This document shows positions 29,657-38,144 of a DNA stretch of 64,000 bases, piece by piece. How positions within the stretch are numbered: position 1 is the stretch's first letter; each line of letters starts with the position of its first letter. The notes beneath the pieces are model-generated. The model was not told where the DNA came from and ran no database searches. It saw only the letters and a program-made list of their open reading frames with translations. This stretch comes from Streptomyces rubiginosohelvolus (GTDB lineage Bacteria; Actinomycetota; Actinomycetes; Streptomycetales; Streptomycetaceae): contig NZ_BMTW01000001.1 of NCBI RefSeq assembly GCF_014649875.1, forward strand, positions 1 to 64,000, given 5' to 3'. The position numbers and the translations under genes are program-made.

Positions 29657-29685
29657 ATGTATGCGCTTACAGGCAGCGCATACAT
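29657..29685. promoter_or_regulatory. Inverted-repeat operator upstream of the sugar ABC operon
   Basis: ATGTATGCGCT (29657-29667) and AGCGCATACAT (29675-29685) form a perfect 11-bp inverted repeat with a 7-nt spacer. Inside the left arm TGTATGCGCTTACA (29658-29671) is a LacI-type palindrome matching the site at the lacI promoter. Two more AGCGCA half sites follow at 29686-29698. A TTGCCG at 29633-29638 could be a -35 element with the -10 inside the left arm, so bound repressor would cover the promoter. Confidence 0.6.
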
Positions 29686-29729
29686 AGCGCATAGCGCAGC
29701 ATCCGGATTGCTCAAGGAGGAGCCCTCCC

Positions 29730-30974
29730 ATGTCCCGCATCGCCAGAACAGCTCCCGCCGGCATAGCGCTCGCCCTCGCCGTGACCCTCTCCGCCTGCGG
29801 CTCCTCCGGCGGCGACGTCGCGGCCGACGAGAAGCAGACGCTCACCGTGTGGGCCATGGGGGCCGAGGGCGAGAAGCTCGCGGACGTGGCCGAGGTCTAC
29901 GAGAAGGCCAACCCGAACATCACGGTGAAGGTGACCCCGATCGGCTGGGACGTCGCCCACCAGAAGCTCGTCTCGGCAGCGGCGGCGGGCACCCTGCCCG
30001 ACGTGGCGCAGATGGGCGGCAGTTACATGGGCGAGTTCGCCGAGCTGGGCGTGCTGGAGCCGGTGGACACCAAGGTCTTCGAGAAGAAGGACTTCTTCCC
30101 CGCGGGCTGGGAGCAGGGCGAGGTGGAGGGCACGGCGTACGGCGTGCCGTGGTACGTCGACACCCGCGTCCTCTACTACCGCACGGACCTGGCCGAGAAG
30201 GCGGGCGTGAGCAAGGCCCCGGCCAACTGGCAGGAGCTCCAGGACCTGGCGGGCGCGTACCAGGAGAAGGCCGGTACGAAGTGGGGGCTGTCCATCCAGC
30301 CCAGCGGCCTGGACACCGTGCAGAACTTCTACTCCTTCCTGTACTCGGCGGGCGGCGAGATCGTCGACGACCAGGGCGAGGCGGTCATCGACAGCCCGGA
30401 GGCGGTCAAGGCGCTTAAGGAATACGGCAGTTACTTCGACAAGGGCCTCGCCAACAAGTCCGTCCAGCCCGGCTACGACGTGGTGAAGGACTTCGGCAAC
30501 GGCCGGGTCCCGATGTTCTTCGGCGGCCCCTGGCACGTGACGCTGCTCAACGAGGGCCAGCCGCAGATCAAGGGCAAGTGGGCCATCGCCCCCGTCCCGG
30601 CGGACGCCTCGTCCACCTCCATGGCCGGCGGCTCCTCGCTCGTCGTGTCCAAGGACAGCGAACACAAGGCGGCGGCCACCGAGTTCATCCAGTACCTGAC
30701 CGACACGAAGGGCCAGGCCGACTGGTACGAGCGGACGAAGGACCTGCCCGCCAACACCTCCGCGTGGGAGTCCGGCACGCTCGCCGACGACGCCGACCTG
30801 CAGACCTTCAAGAAGCAGATGGACACCGCCAAGTCCTCGCCCTCCCTGGCCAACTGGACCGAGATCACCGACAAGGTGGACCAGGCCATCGCCAAGGTGA
30901 CGCAGGGCAAGGCTTCCGCCGAGGACGCGCTGAAGACGGCGCAGTCCGAGATCGAAGGCCTCGTGAAGCAGTAG
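29730..30974 (+). CDS. Sugar ABC transporter substrate-binding lipoprotein
   Basis: A 414-residue family 1 solute-binding lipoprotein. The signal peptide ends in lipobox TLSAC (Cys23). The mature part has the SBP_bac_1 pattern (AEVYEKANPNITVKV, GTLPDVAQMGG, GVPWYVDTRVLYYRTDL, FFGGPWHV). The ATG follows AAGGAGGAG. It heads the operon SBP-permease-permease-GH1 and captures an oligosaccharide outside the membrane. It lacks the CebR box expected for a cellobiose (CebE) receptor. The ATPase is missing, as in many Streptomyces sugar importers that share MsiK. Confidence 0.9.
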   Translation: MSRIARTAPAGIALALAVTLSACGSSGGDVAADEKQTLTVWAMGAEGEKLADVAEVYEKANPNITVKVTPIGWDVAHQKLVSAAAAGTLPDVAQMGGSYMGEFAELGVLEPVDTKVFEKKDFFPAGWEQGEVEGTAYGVPWYVDTRVLYYRTDLAEKAGVSKAPANWQELQDLAGAYQEKAGTKWGLSIQPSGLDTVQNFYSFLYSAGGEIVDDQGEAVIDSPEAVKALKEYGSYFDKGLANKSVQPGYDVVKDFGNGRVPMFFGGPWHVTLLNEGQPQIKGKWAIAPVPADASSTSMAGGSSLVVSKDSEHKAAATEFIQYLTDTKGQADWYERTKDLPANTSAWESGTLADDADLQTFKKQMDTAKSSPSLANWTEITDKVDQAIAKVTQGKASAEDALKTAQSEIEGLVKQ

Positions 30975-30976
30975 CC

Positions 30977-31960
30977 ATGAGCACCTCGACCACCACGACC
31001 GAGAAGGCCGCGCGGCCCGCGAAGGCGGGGGCGGGAGCATCCGCCGCCCCCGCCCCGGGCGGCGGCCGCCGCAAGCGGACGCTGGGCATGCAGAACGCGG
31101 CGGGCTGGCTGTTCTCCACCCCGTTCCTCGTCCTGTTCGCCGTCTTCATGGCGTTCCCGATCCTCGCCACGCTGGCGATGAGCTTCACCGACTTCGGGCT
31201 GCGCAATGTGACGCGCCCGTGGGAGGCGGAGTTCATCGGCTTCGAGAACTACGTCGAGCTGTTCGGCGACGAGAAATTCCTCAAGTCCCTCTTCAACACG
31301 GGGTACTTCGTGGTCGTCGGTGTGCCGCTGACGATCGGGATCGGGCTGGTCGTCGCCGTCCTGCTGAACAACGGCATCGACCGGGCACGGACCTTCTTCC
31401 GGGTCGGCTTCTACGCCCCGGTGGTCACGACCATCGTCGCGGTGGCCGTGGTCTGGCGGTTCGTCCTCGACCCGAGCGACGGGCTGATCGCCGGCCTCTT
31501 CTCCGAAGTGGGCTGGACGGCACCGGACTTCCTCGGCTCGGAGGCGCTGGCGATGCCGTCGCTGATCGTCATGGCGGTCTGGCGGAATGTCGGCACGGTG
31601 ATGGTGCTGTTCATCGCGGGCCTCCAGGCGATCCCCACCGAGGTGCGGGAAGCGGCGAAGCTGGATGGTGCGAGCGTCTGGCAGGAGTTCCGGTCGATCA
31701 CGATCCCGCTGCTGCGCCCGACGGTCCTCTACGCCACGGTGATCACGACGATCGGCTACCTCAACGTGTTCGAGGAGCCGTTCGTGATGACCCAGGGCGG
31801 CCCGTCCGACTCGACCCTCACGGTCTCGCTGAACATGTACCGCGAAGGGTTCAACTTCTTCCACATGGGCTACGCGAGCGCCATGGCGTACGTCCTGTTC
31901 GTGGTGATCATGGGCATCACGGTGCTCCAGCTCCGACTGCTGAAGGACAACACGAAATGA
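30977..31960 (+). CDS. Sugar ABC transporter permease (MalF type)
   Basis: A 327-residue permease with a Thr/Ala/Lys-rich 45-residue cytoplasmic tail, six predicted membrane segments and the EAA loop EVREAAKLDGASVWQEFRSITIPLLRP. The ATG lies 2 bp after the SBP stop, so translation is probably coupled. It forms the transmembrane channel with the next gene product. Confidence 0.9.
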   Translation: MSTSTTTTEKAARPAKAGAGASAAPAPGGGRRKRTLGMQNAAGWLFSTPFLVLFAVFMAFPILATLAMSFTDFGLRNVTRPWEAEFIGFENYVELFGDEKFLKSLFNTGYFVVVGVPLTIGIGLVVAVLLNNGIDRARTFFRVGFYAPVVTTIVAVAVVWRFVLDPSDGLIAGLFSEVGWTAPDFLGSEALAMPSLIVMAVWRNVGTVMVLFIAGLQAIPTEVREAAKLDGASVWQEFRSITIPLLRPTVLYATVITTIGYLNVFEEPFVMTQGGPSDSTLTVSLNMYREGFNFFHMGYASAMAYVLFVVIMGITVLQLRLLKDNTK

Positions 31961-32835
31961 GCGCCACCAGCAGCGCCCCGGTCAAGAACCTGGACAAGGG
32001 GCCGCGCGGAAAGCGGAGCGTCGCTCGCCCCTTGACCTACGTCCTGCTCTCGCTCGGCCTGCTGGTCATGTCGGCGCCCTTCCTCTGGATGGGGATCTCC
32101 GCCTTCAAGACCCAGAGCGAGCTGTCGGCGAGCCCGCCGGTGTGGATCCCCACCGAGTGGACGCTGACCAACTTCCGGCAGCTGCTCGACAAGCTGGACC
32201 TGCCTCTGTACTTCATGAACTCGGTGATCGTGGCGGTCCTGGTGACCGTCTCGAACCTGGTCTTCTGCTCGATGCTCGGCTACGCCCTGGCGAAGCTGAA
32301 CTTCGTCGGCCGCAACAAGATCTTCGGCCTGGTGCTCGGTGCGCTGATGGTGCCCGGCAACCTGATGCTGCTGCCGCTGTTCGTGCTGATGAGCAAGCTC
32401 CAGCTGATCGACAGTTACGCGGGTCTGGTGCTGCCGTTCGCCGCCGGGGCCTTCGGGGTCTTCCTGATGCGCCAGTTCATGCAGTCGATCCCGGACGAGC
32501 TGCTGGAGGCGGCCCGGATGGACGGCGCGAGCGAGTGGTACATCTTCTGGCGCATCGTGATGCCGCTGGTGAAGCCCGCGCTCGCGACGCTGTCGATCTT
32601 CACGTTCCTGGGCTCCTGGAACAACTTCGTCTGGCCGCTGATCGCGACCAACGACCCCGAGAAGTACACCCTTCCGGTCGCCCTGGCGACCTTCGCCACC
32701 GACCCCAACAAGGCGGGCGGCTCCAACGGGATGCTGATGGCCGGGGCCTTCCTGATCGTGCTGCCGGTGCTGGTCGTCTTCATCGCGCTGCAACGGCACT
32801 TCACGCAGGGCATCGCCACGGCGGGCATGAAGTAG
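31957..32835 (+). CDS. Sugar ABC transporter permease (MalG type)
   Basis: A 292-residue permease overlapping the previous gene as ATGA. It has six predicted membrane segments and the EAA loop ELLEAARMDGASEWYIFWRI, and ends with LQRHFTQGIATAGMK, the usual MalG-like C-terminus. No ATPase gene follows; energy must come from an ATPase encoded elsewhere, probably MsiK. Confidence 0.9.
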   Translation: MSATSSAPVKNLDKGPRGKRSVARPLTYVLLSLGLLVMSAPFLWMGISAFKTQSELSASPPVWIPTEWTLTNFRQLLDKLDLPLYFMNSVIVAVLVTVSNLVFCSMLGYALAKLNFVGRNKIFGLVLGALMVPGNLMLLPLFVLMSKLQLIDSYAGLVLPFAAGAFGVFLMRQFMQSIPDELLEAARMDGASEWYIFWRIVMPLVKPALATLSIFTFLGSWNNFVWPLIATNDPEKYTLPVALATFATDPNKAGGSNGMLMAGAFLIVLPVLVVFIALQRHFTQGIATAGMK

Positions 32836-32942
32836 CGCCCCCGCCGCAGCACTTCACATACAGCGACCGCGCCACACCCCTCCAGGCACCCCAGCGCGGC
32901 CACACCCCCATCCCCACACCACCACCAGAAAGACATGTCGCG

Positions 32943-34172
32943 ATGACGAACACCCCTGCCCCGAACCGGCCGGCGACGACGGCTTCCGTACCGTTCCCCG
33001 AGGGCTTCCTCTGGGGCGCGTCCACGGCCGCCCACCAGATCGAGGGCAACAACACCGACTGCGACTGGTGGGTCAAGGAGCACGCCGCCGGCACCCACAT
33101 CGCGGAGCCGAGCCTGGACGCCTGCGACAGCTACCACCGCTGGCCCGAGGACATGGACCTGCTGGCCTCGCTCGGCTTCACCGACTACCGGTTCTCCATC
33201 GAGTGGGCCCGTATCGAGCCGGTCGAGGGCCGCTTCTCGCGGGCCCAGCTCGCCCACTACCGAAGGATGGTGGAGGGCGCGATCGAGCGCGGCCTGCGCC
33301 CGATGGTGACCCTGCACCACTTCACGGTCCCGCAGTGGTTCGAGGCGCGCGGCGGCTGGACGGCCGAGGGGGCGGTGGAGCTGTTCGCCCGGTACGTGGC
33401 GGCCTGCGCCCCGGTGATCTCCGAGGGGGTCTCCCACGTCTGCACGATCAACGAGCCGAACATGATCGCCGTGATGGCGGGCCAGGCGAAGCGCGGCGAC
33501 AACAGCTTCCCGCCCGCCGGCCTGCCCACCCCCGACGACGAGACGACCGCGGCCGTCATCGCCGCCCACCACGCGGCGGTGAAGGAGGTCCGGGCCCTGG
33601 ACGCCGGCATCCAGGTCGGCTGGACCATCGCCAACCAGGTCTACCAGGCCCTCCCCGGCGCGGAGGACGTCACCGCCGCCTACCGCCACCCGCGCGAGGA
33701 CGTCTTCATCGAGGCGGCGCGCGGCGACGACTGGATCGGTGTGCAGTCCTACACCCGTACGCGGATCGGCCCCGACGGACCGATCCCGGCGGCCGACGAC
33801 GTCGAGCGGACGCTGACGACGTGGGAGTACTACCCGGGCGCGGTCGGCGAGGCGCTGCGCCACACGGCCGAGGTGGTCGGGGACGTGCCGCTGATCGTCA
33901 CGGAGAACGGCATCGCGACCGCCGACGACAGCCGCCGCGTCGACTACTACACGGGCGCTTTGAGCGAGGTCGCCTCGGCGCTGGAGGACGGCCTCGACAT
34001 CCGGGGCTACCTGGCATGGAGCGCGCTCGACAATTACGAGTGGGGCACGTACAAGGCCACGTTCGGCCTGATCGCGATCGACTGGGAGACCTTCGAGCGC
34101 ACCCCGCGCGACTCGGCGAAGTGGCTGGGCTCGCTGGGCCGTACCCGCGAACTCCCGCGGACGGAGGCCTGA
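32943..34172 (+). CDS. GH1 family beta-glycosidase
   Basis: A 409-residue family 1 enzyme, somewhat shorter than the usual 440-480. It has the N-terminal signature FLWGASTAAHQIEG, acid/base Glu171 in TINEPN and nucleophile Glu321 in VTENGIA. There is no signal peptide, so it hydrolyses imported oligosaccharides in the cytoplasm. It is the fourth gene of the operon, 107 bp after the MalG-type gene. EGNNTDCDWWVKEH is a less common form of the QIEG region, which may bear on specificity. Beta-glucosidase activity is expected; the linkage preference cannot be read from the sequence. Confidence 0.88.
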   Translation: MTNTPAPNRPATTASVPFPEGFLWGASTAAHQIEGNNTDCDWWVKEHAAGTHIAEPSLDACDSYHRWPEDMDLLASLGFTDYRFSIEWARIEPVEGRFSRAQLAHYRRMVEGAIERGLRPMVTLHHFTVPQWFEARGGWTAEGAVELFARYVAACAPVISEGVSHVCTINEPNMIAVMAGQAKRGDNSFPPAGLPTPDDETTAAVIAAHHAAVKEVRALDAGIQVGWTIANQVYQALPGAEDVTAAYRHPREDVFIEAARGDDWIGVQSYTRTRIGPDGPIPAADDVERTLTTWEYYPGAVGEALRHTAEVVGDVPLIVTENGIATADDSRRVDYYTGALSEVASALEDGLDIRGYLAWSALDNYEWGTYKATFGLIAIDWETFERTPRDSAKWLGSLGRTRELPRTEA

Positions 34173-34203
34173 TTCACCCGCGCGTTCGCGCGCCCTCGAT
34201 ACG

Positions 34204-34267
34204 GGGAGCCACCTGACGGCTCCCTCCGGCCCGGGAGCCGGCGGAACCTGACGACCGCCGGCTCCCG
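34204..34267 (+). promoter_or_regulatory. Two tandem, mutually compatible hairpins before the GH144-like gene
   Basis: Hairpin 1: GGGAGCC (34204-34210) with GGCTCCC (34218-34224), loop ACCTGAC. Hairpin 2: a 13-bp stem 34232-34244 with 34255-34267, whose loop also contains ACCTGAC. Because both use GGGAGCC/GGCTCCC arms, the inner arms can pair with each other instead. This may be a simple double terminator after the GH1 gene or an attenuator for the next gene. No T run follows. Confidence 0.5.
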
Positions 34268-34326
34268 AGCCGCCCCCGCACGAGCACTGTTCCCCTTTCC
34301 CCCTTCTGCCACCAGGAGCCGGACCG

Positions 34327-35790
34327 ATGGACCGTCGCACGTTTCTCACCGCCGCAGGGACCGGGGCCGCGGCCCTGTCGCTCGGAGCCGTGACAGCCCC
34401 CGCAACAGCAGCAGCCGCCCCCGCCGACCCGCGCCTCCTGCGGACCTGGTTCCGCGACACGTACCGCTCGATCGAGGCGATGACGACCGACTTCGGCCTG
34501 GTCACCGACAAGATCGACCTCAGGGGCGCGGGAGCCCCCGCCCAGTCCCGCCAGACATCCCCCACCAACATCGGCTGCGGCCTGTGGTCGACGGTGGCCG
34601 CCGCGGGCCTGGGCGTGATCGGCGAGGGAGCGATGCTCCGGTCCCTGACCCGTACGGTCACGGCGGTGGAGAAGCTGGAACGCCACCACGGCTTCTGGCT
34701 CAACTGGTACGACGCGCACGACGGTTCGGTGCTGACGGAGTGGCCCGGCACGGGCGACCCGGTCCGCCCGTTCCTCTCCTCGGTGGACAACGCGTGGCTG
34801 GTGACGGGCCTGCGGATCGCCGCCGACGCGGCCCCGGCACTACGCCCGCGCATCGACCGCATCCTGGCCACCGCCGACTGGTCGTACTTCTACACGCCGT
34901 ACGACCCGGCCGACCCGGTGGCGGGCCCCGGCCAGCTCCGGGGCGGCGTCTGGACGGACACGGACGAGCCGACCCCGCACCACTACGGAGCACTCAACAC
35001 CGAGCCTCGCATGGCGAGTTACCTGGGCATCGCGGACGGCTCGCTCCCCGGCGACCACTACTGGCACCTGCTGCGCACGATGCTGCCGGAGCACGAGCAG
35101 GAGCAGAAGCCGGGCGGCGGTCACGTCACGGTCGACGGCGTACGCGTATGGAACGGCCACTACACGCATCGCGGCCGGAAGGTGGTCCCCACCTGGGGCG
35201 GCTCGATGTTCGAGGCGCTGATGGTGCCGCTGTTCGTGCCGGAGCCGGAGTGGTCGCCGCGCGCGTGGGGCGTGACGCATCAGCGTTACGTACGCGGCCA
35301 GATCGACCACGGCCTGCGGGAGGCGCGGTACGGCTACTGGGGCTTCTCCCCCGCCAACGTCCCCGAGGACGGCTACCAGGAGTACGGGGTGGACGCGCTC
35401 GGCATGCAGGTGGACGGCTACGCCTCCAACACGGACCGCACGCACACGACCGACGGCGATCCGCTCCCGCCCCCTTCGGCGTTCACCAACGGAGTCGTCA
35501 CCCCGCACGCCTCCTTCCTGGCCCTGCCGTACGCCCGCCGGGAGGCGGTGGCCAACCTGCGTTCCCTGGAACGGGACTTCGGGGCGTACGAGGAGGGGCT
35601 CGGCTTCCGGGACTCGGTGAACGTGTCGACGGGCCGGGTCAGCGACTTCATGCTCGCGCTGGACCAGGGGATGATCGCCGCGGCTCTGGCCCAGGAGCTG
35701 CGGCCGGGTCTGCTGCAACGCCCGTTCCGCACAGGGGGATTCCGCTCGCGCGTGCGGCCGCTGCTGGAGCGGGAGCGGTTCTCGATCTGA
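34327..35790 (+). CDS. Tat-exported GH144-like (Glycoamylase-fold) glucanase
   Basis: A 487-residue protein with a Tat signal (MDRRTFLTAAG, cleavage near Ala-Ala-Ala at 30-35). The body follows the Glycoamylase/GH144 pattern of the (alpha/alpha)6 clan: TSPTNIGCGLWSTVAA, HGFWLNWYDAHDG, FLSSVDNAWLVTGL, NTEPRMASYLGI, TWGGSMFEALM, YWGFSPANVPEDGYQEYG and FRDSVN. Characterised relatives cleave beta-1,2-glucan to sophoro-oligosaccharides. An exported member just downstream of an oligosaccharide importer with a GH1 enzyme fits an outside-to-inside degradation route. Assignment is by recalled motif pattern; beta-1,2 specificity is inference. Confidence 0.7.
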   Translation: MDRRTFLTAAGTGAAALSLGAVTAPATAAAAPADPRLLRTWFRDTYRSIEAMTTDFGLVTDKIDLRGAGAPAQSRQTSPTNIGCGLWSTVAAAGLGVIGEGAMLRSLTRTVTAVEKLERHHGFWLNWYDAHDGSVLTEWPGTGDPVRPFLSSVDNAWLVTGLRIAADAAPALRPRIDRILATADWSYFYTPYDPADPVAGPGQLRGGVWTDTDEPTPHHYGALNTEPRMASYLGIADGSLPGDHYWHLLRTMLPEHEQEQKPGGGHVTVDGVRVWNGHYTHRGRKVVPTWGGSMFEALMVPLFVPEPEWSPRAWGVTHQRYVRGQIDHGLREARYGYWGFSPANVPEDGYQEYGVDALGMQVDGYASNTDRTHTTDGDPLPPPSAFTNGVVTPHASFLALPYARREAVANLRSLERDFGAYEEGLGFRDSVNVSTGRVSDFMLALDQGMIAAALAQELRPGLLQRPFRTGGFRSRVRPLLERERFSI

Positions 35791-35813
35791 GAGGGCTGCG
35801 GAAGGGGCCGGGC

Positions 35814-37097
35814 CTATGGCCCTCCGGCCCCCTCCAGCATGCGCCGCTGATGCTCGCGCCCGATCGTCTCGTAACCGATCACGGTCACGAAGGGCGCGAG
35901 CATCACCACGATCAAGCACACCGCCAACGGCGCTCCCGTCACGGCCAGCAGGCAGGCCGCCAGCAGAACCGCCAGGGTCAGGCCGATCAGCAGCAGGTGG
36001 AAGCGGTCCCCCGCCGAGAGCAGCAGGGTGTGCAGCAGGAAGACCACCAGGAGGTAGAGGGCCACCGGGAGGGCCAGGGCGAGGACGACGGTCGTCTCGG
36101 GGATCTCCGCGTGGTGTTCCAGGTAGAGGCCCGCGACGTGCAGCCCGGCCCCGGCCCCGGCGACCCCGATGAACAGGGGGATGTGGCCGTAGCCGAAGAG
36201 GTACCCCCGGTTGCGGCGACGCTCCAGGATGTCGCCGAACGGGGTCGTGAAGTAGACCCACCACATGCCGAAGGTCAGACCGACCCCCGCGACCACGACG
36301 GCGATCGCGTTCCCGGTCCAGGCCGTGCCGTCGGCCCCGCCCAGCAGTTCGCCCGATGAGGCGACCGTGCCGACCACGCTCTCCCCGAGCACGATGATCG
36401 CGAACAGGCTGTACCGCTCGGCCATGTGATGCGGGTGCCACGGCGTGCCGCCCGCCGCGCCCTGGGCGAAGACCGGCAGGGCCAGTTCCAGCGCGCCGAG
36501 GACGACGAACGCCGCGAACACGACGTAGACCGGCAGTCCGACGAAGGCCAGGACGACCCACCCGACCTGGGCGATCACCGTCCAGCGGATGTTGGCCAGG
36601 CACACGCCCCGGAACTCGGGTGCCTCCCGGGCGGCACGCGCCCACTGGAACACCATCGCGATCCGCATCACGACATACCCCGCGACCATGGCGCGCAGTT
36701 CGAGGTGACCACCCTCGTCGACGGAGTGGAACATCGCCGGGAGGCCGAGCGAGAAGACGACGACCCCGATCATCTGGACCATGGTCAGGACCCGGTAGAG
36801 CCAGTCGTCGGTGGCGAAGGCCGAGGCGAACCAGCTGAAGCTGATCCAGGCGACGCTGATCGCGAACATCGCCATGACGAACGCGGTGACCGCGTGCGCC
36901 AGGTGTCCCTCGGCCAGCAGCTCGGCGAACTGGGACGACGCCGTACCGACCGCGACGACGAAGGTCAGGTCGAACAGCAGCTCCAGCGGGGAGGAGACCC
37001 GCCCGCCCTCCTCGGGGTCGCGGCCGGTCATCGGGACGAGCCGGCGCCTACGGGCGCGCCTGCCGTGGTCGTCGTCTTTCCGCGGATTCTCAGGCAT
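35814..37097 (-). CDS. Low temperature requirement A (LtrA) family membrane protein
   Basis: A 427-residue integral membrane protein with about 11-12 hydrophobic segments. The LtrA family marker PLELLFDLTFVVAVGTASSQF follows a basic cytoplasmic tail, and HHMAERYSLFAIIVLGESVVG is the second conserved block. It starts with ATG at 37097 and stops only 23 bp from the convergent GH144-like gene. The function of LtrA proteins is poorly known. Confidence 0.88.
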   Translation of the reverse strand: MPENPRKDDDHGRRARRRRLVPMTGRDPEEGGRVSSPLELLFDLTFVVAVGTASSQFAELLAEGHLAHAVTAFVMAMFAISVAWISFSWFASAFATDDWLYRVLTMVQMIGVVVFSLGLPAMFHSVDEGGHLELRAMVAGYVVMRIAMVFQWARAAREAPEFRGVCLANIRWTVIAQVGWVVLAFVGLPVYVVFAAFVVLGALELALPVFAQGAAGGTPWHPHHMAERYSLFAIIVLGESVVGTVASSGELLGGADGTAWTGNAIAVVVAGVGLTFGMWWVYFTTPFGDILERRRNRGYLFGYGHIPLFIGVAGAGAGLHVAGLYLEHHAEIPETTVVLALALPVALYLLVVFLLHTLLLSAGDRFHLLLIGLTLAVLLAACLLAVTGAPLAVCLIVVMLAPFVTVIGYETIGREHQRRMLEGAGGP

Positions 37098-37191
37098 ACG
37101 GCCATCATTTCTGACGACACGTCAGGCGGATGGACGACACGCGCTGTGTACGGCAGCCTCAGGCGGGGGTCTCGGTGTAGTGGTGCTCCCC

Positions 37192-37359
37192 CTACTCCGA
37201 CTCCAGGCAGCCGTTGACGGTGCTGCCGAAGTGAATCCGGTGCGGCGTGCGGCCGTGCGCGTCCAGGCGTTCCCACGACTCCCCGCGCTCGATGAGGGTG
37301 TGGCCGCAGGGGTCGCGGGCTTTGCGCCGGAGCCGGTACGGGGTGCGGCCGTCCTCCAT
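37192..37359 (-). CDS. Small hypothetical protein, 55 residues
   Basis: Starting at ATG 37359 the reading frame has strong G/C third-position bias, unlike the alternative frames, and encodes a hydrophilic Arg/His-rich peptide with two Cys (RDPCGHTL and VNGCLESE). I do not recognise the family. It lies between LtrA and a TetR gene; an in-frame extension to 37425 is possible. Confidence 0.5.
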   Translation of the reverse strand: MEDGRTPYRLRRKARDPCGHTLIERGESWERLDAHGRTPHRIHFGSTVNGCLESE

Positions 37360-37450
37360 GTCACCGAAAGCCGGGGAGCGACACCGGCCGGACGGGAAGC
37401 GCATCCCCGCCCTGCGGCCTGCCACGGGCCGACGGCGGACCGTCGGGCTC

Positions 37451-38053
37451 TCAGGGCCGGCTCAGCGCCCGTTCGATCGCGCGGCGGGCCCGGTCCGCGG
37501 CCGACCGGTCGTGCTGGAGCTGCATGGCCGCGTTCAGCGCCAGTCCTGCGGCGATGATCTCGAACAGGGCCTGCTCGACGTCGAACCCGTCCGGCAGTTC
37601 GGCGTTCTCCACCGCGGCGGCCAAATCCGTCCGCAGCTGGTCACGCCAGCGCGACCAGACCTCGGCCACCGCATCACGGACCCGGCCGGGGCGGCCGTCG
37701 TACTCGGTGAGCGCCGCGGTCATCAGGCAGCCGCCGGGCAACAGCGGCTCCTCCAGGTAGCCCACGGAGTTGGAGCACACCGCGCGCAGCCGCCGCAGGC
37801 CCGGGGGTTCGCCCAGCGCGGGCTCGACCACCCGGTGCCAGAAGTCCACGAACGCCTTGTCCAGCGTGGAGATCTGCAGTGACTCCTTGGTGCCGAAGTG
37901 CTTGTGCACTCCGGACTTGCTCATCTCCAGCGCCTCGGCGAGCCGGCCGATGGTGATGCCGTCCAGTCCTTCTTCCGAGGCGATCTCAGCGGCGCGGCTG
38001 AGGATCCGCCCCCTGGTGGCCTGCGCTTCGGCTACTGAGCGGCGTGGAGACAT
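37451..38053 (-). CDS. TetR-family transcriptional regulator (divergent from metallo-hydrolase)
   Basis: A 200-residue regulator: TetR_N helix-turn-helix at about 28-50 (ITIGRLAEALEMSKSGVHKHFG) and a ligand domain of the YsiA/TetR_C_16-like type containing LLPGGCLMTAALTEYDGRPG. It starts 92 bp from the divergent metallo-hydrolase gene, with inverted repeats between. It probably represses itself and that gene. Confidence 0.88.
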   Translation of the reverse strand: MSPRRSVAEAQATRGRILSRAAEIASEEGLDGITIGRLAEALEMSKSGVHKHFGTKESLQISTLDKAFVDFWHRVVEPALGEPPGLRRLRAVCSNSVGYLEEPLLPGGCLMTAALTEYDGRPGRVRDAVAEVWSRWRDQLRTDLAAAVENAELPDGFDVEQALFEIIAAGLALNAAMQLQHDRSAADRARRAIERALSRP

Positions 38054-38063
38054 GCGCCGATCA

Positions 38064-38108
38064 TAGCGTACGAGCGTCCTCTATTGATTAGAGTACGACC
38101 GTACGCTA
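38064..38108. promoter_or_regulatory. Candidate operator between TetR and the metallo-hydrolase gene
   Basis: TAGCGTAC (38064-38071) and GTACGCTA (38101-38108) are perfect inverted copies, and GTACGACCGTAC (38093-38104) is a smaller palindrome overlapping the right copy. The AT-rich CTATTGATTAGAG between them probably contains the divergent promoters. Confidence 0.5.
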
Positions 38109-38144
38109 AATTGGTCGACGTCACCGAGACAAAGGAGTGTTGAG

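Noticed and set aside
29730..34172. Sugar operon as the cebEFG-bglC cellobiose system
   Set aside because: The operator is not the CebR box and cebR is not adjacent; the nearby exported glycosidase is GH144-like rather than a cellulase.
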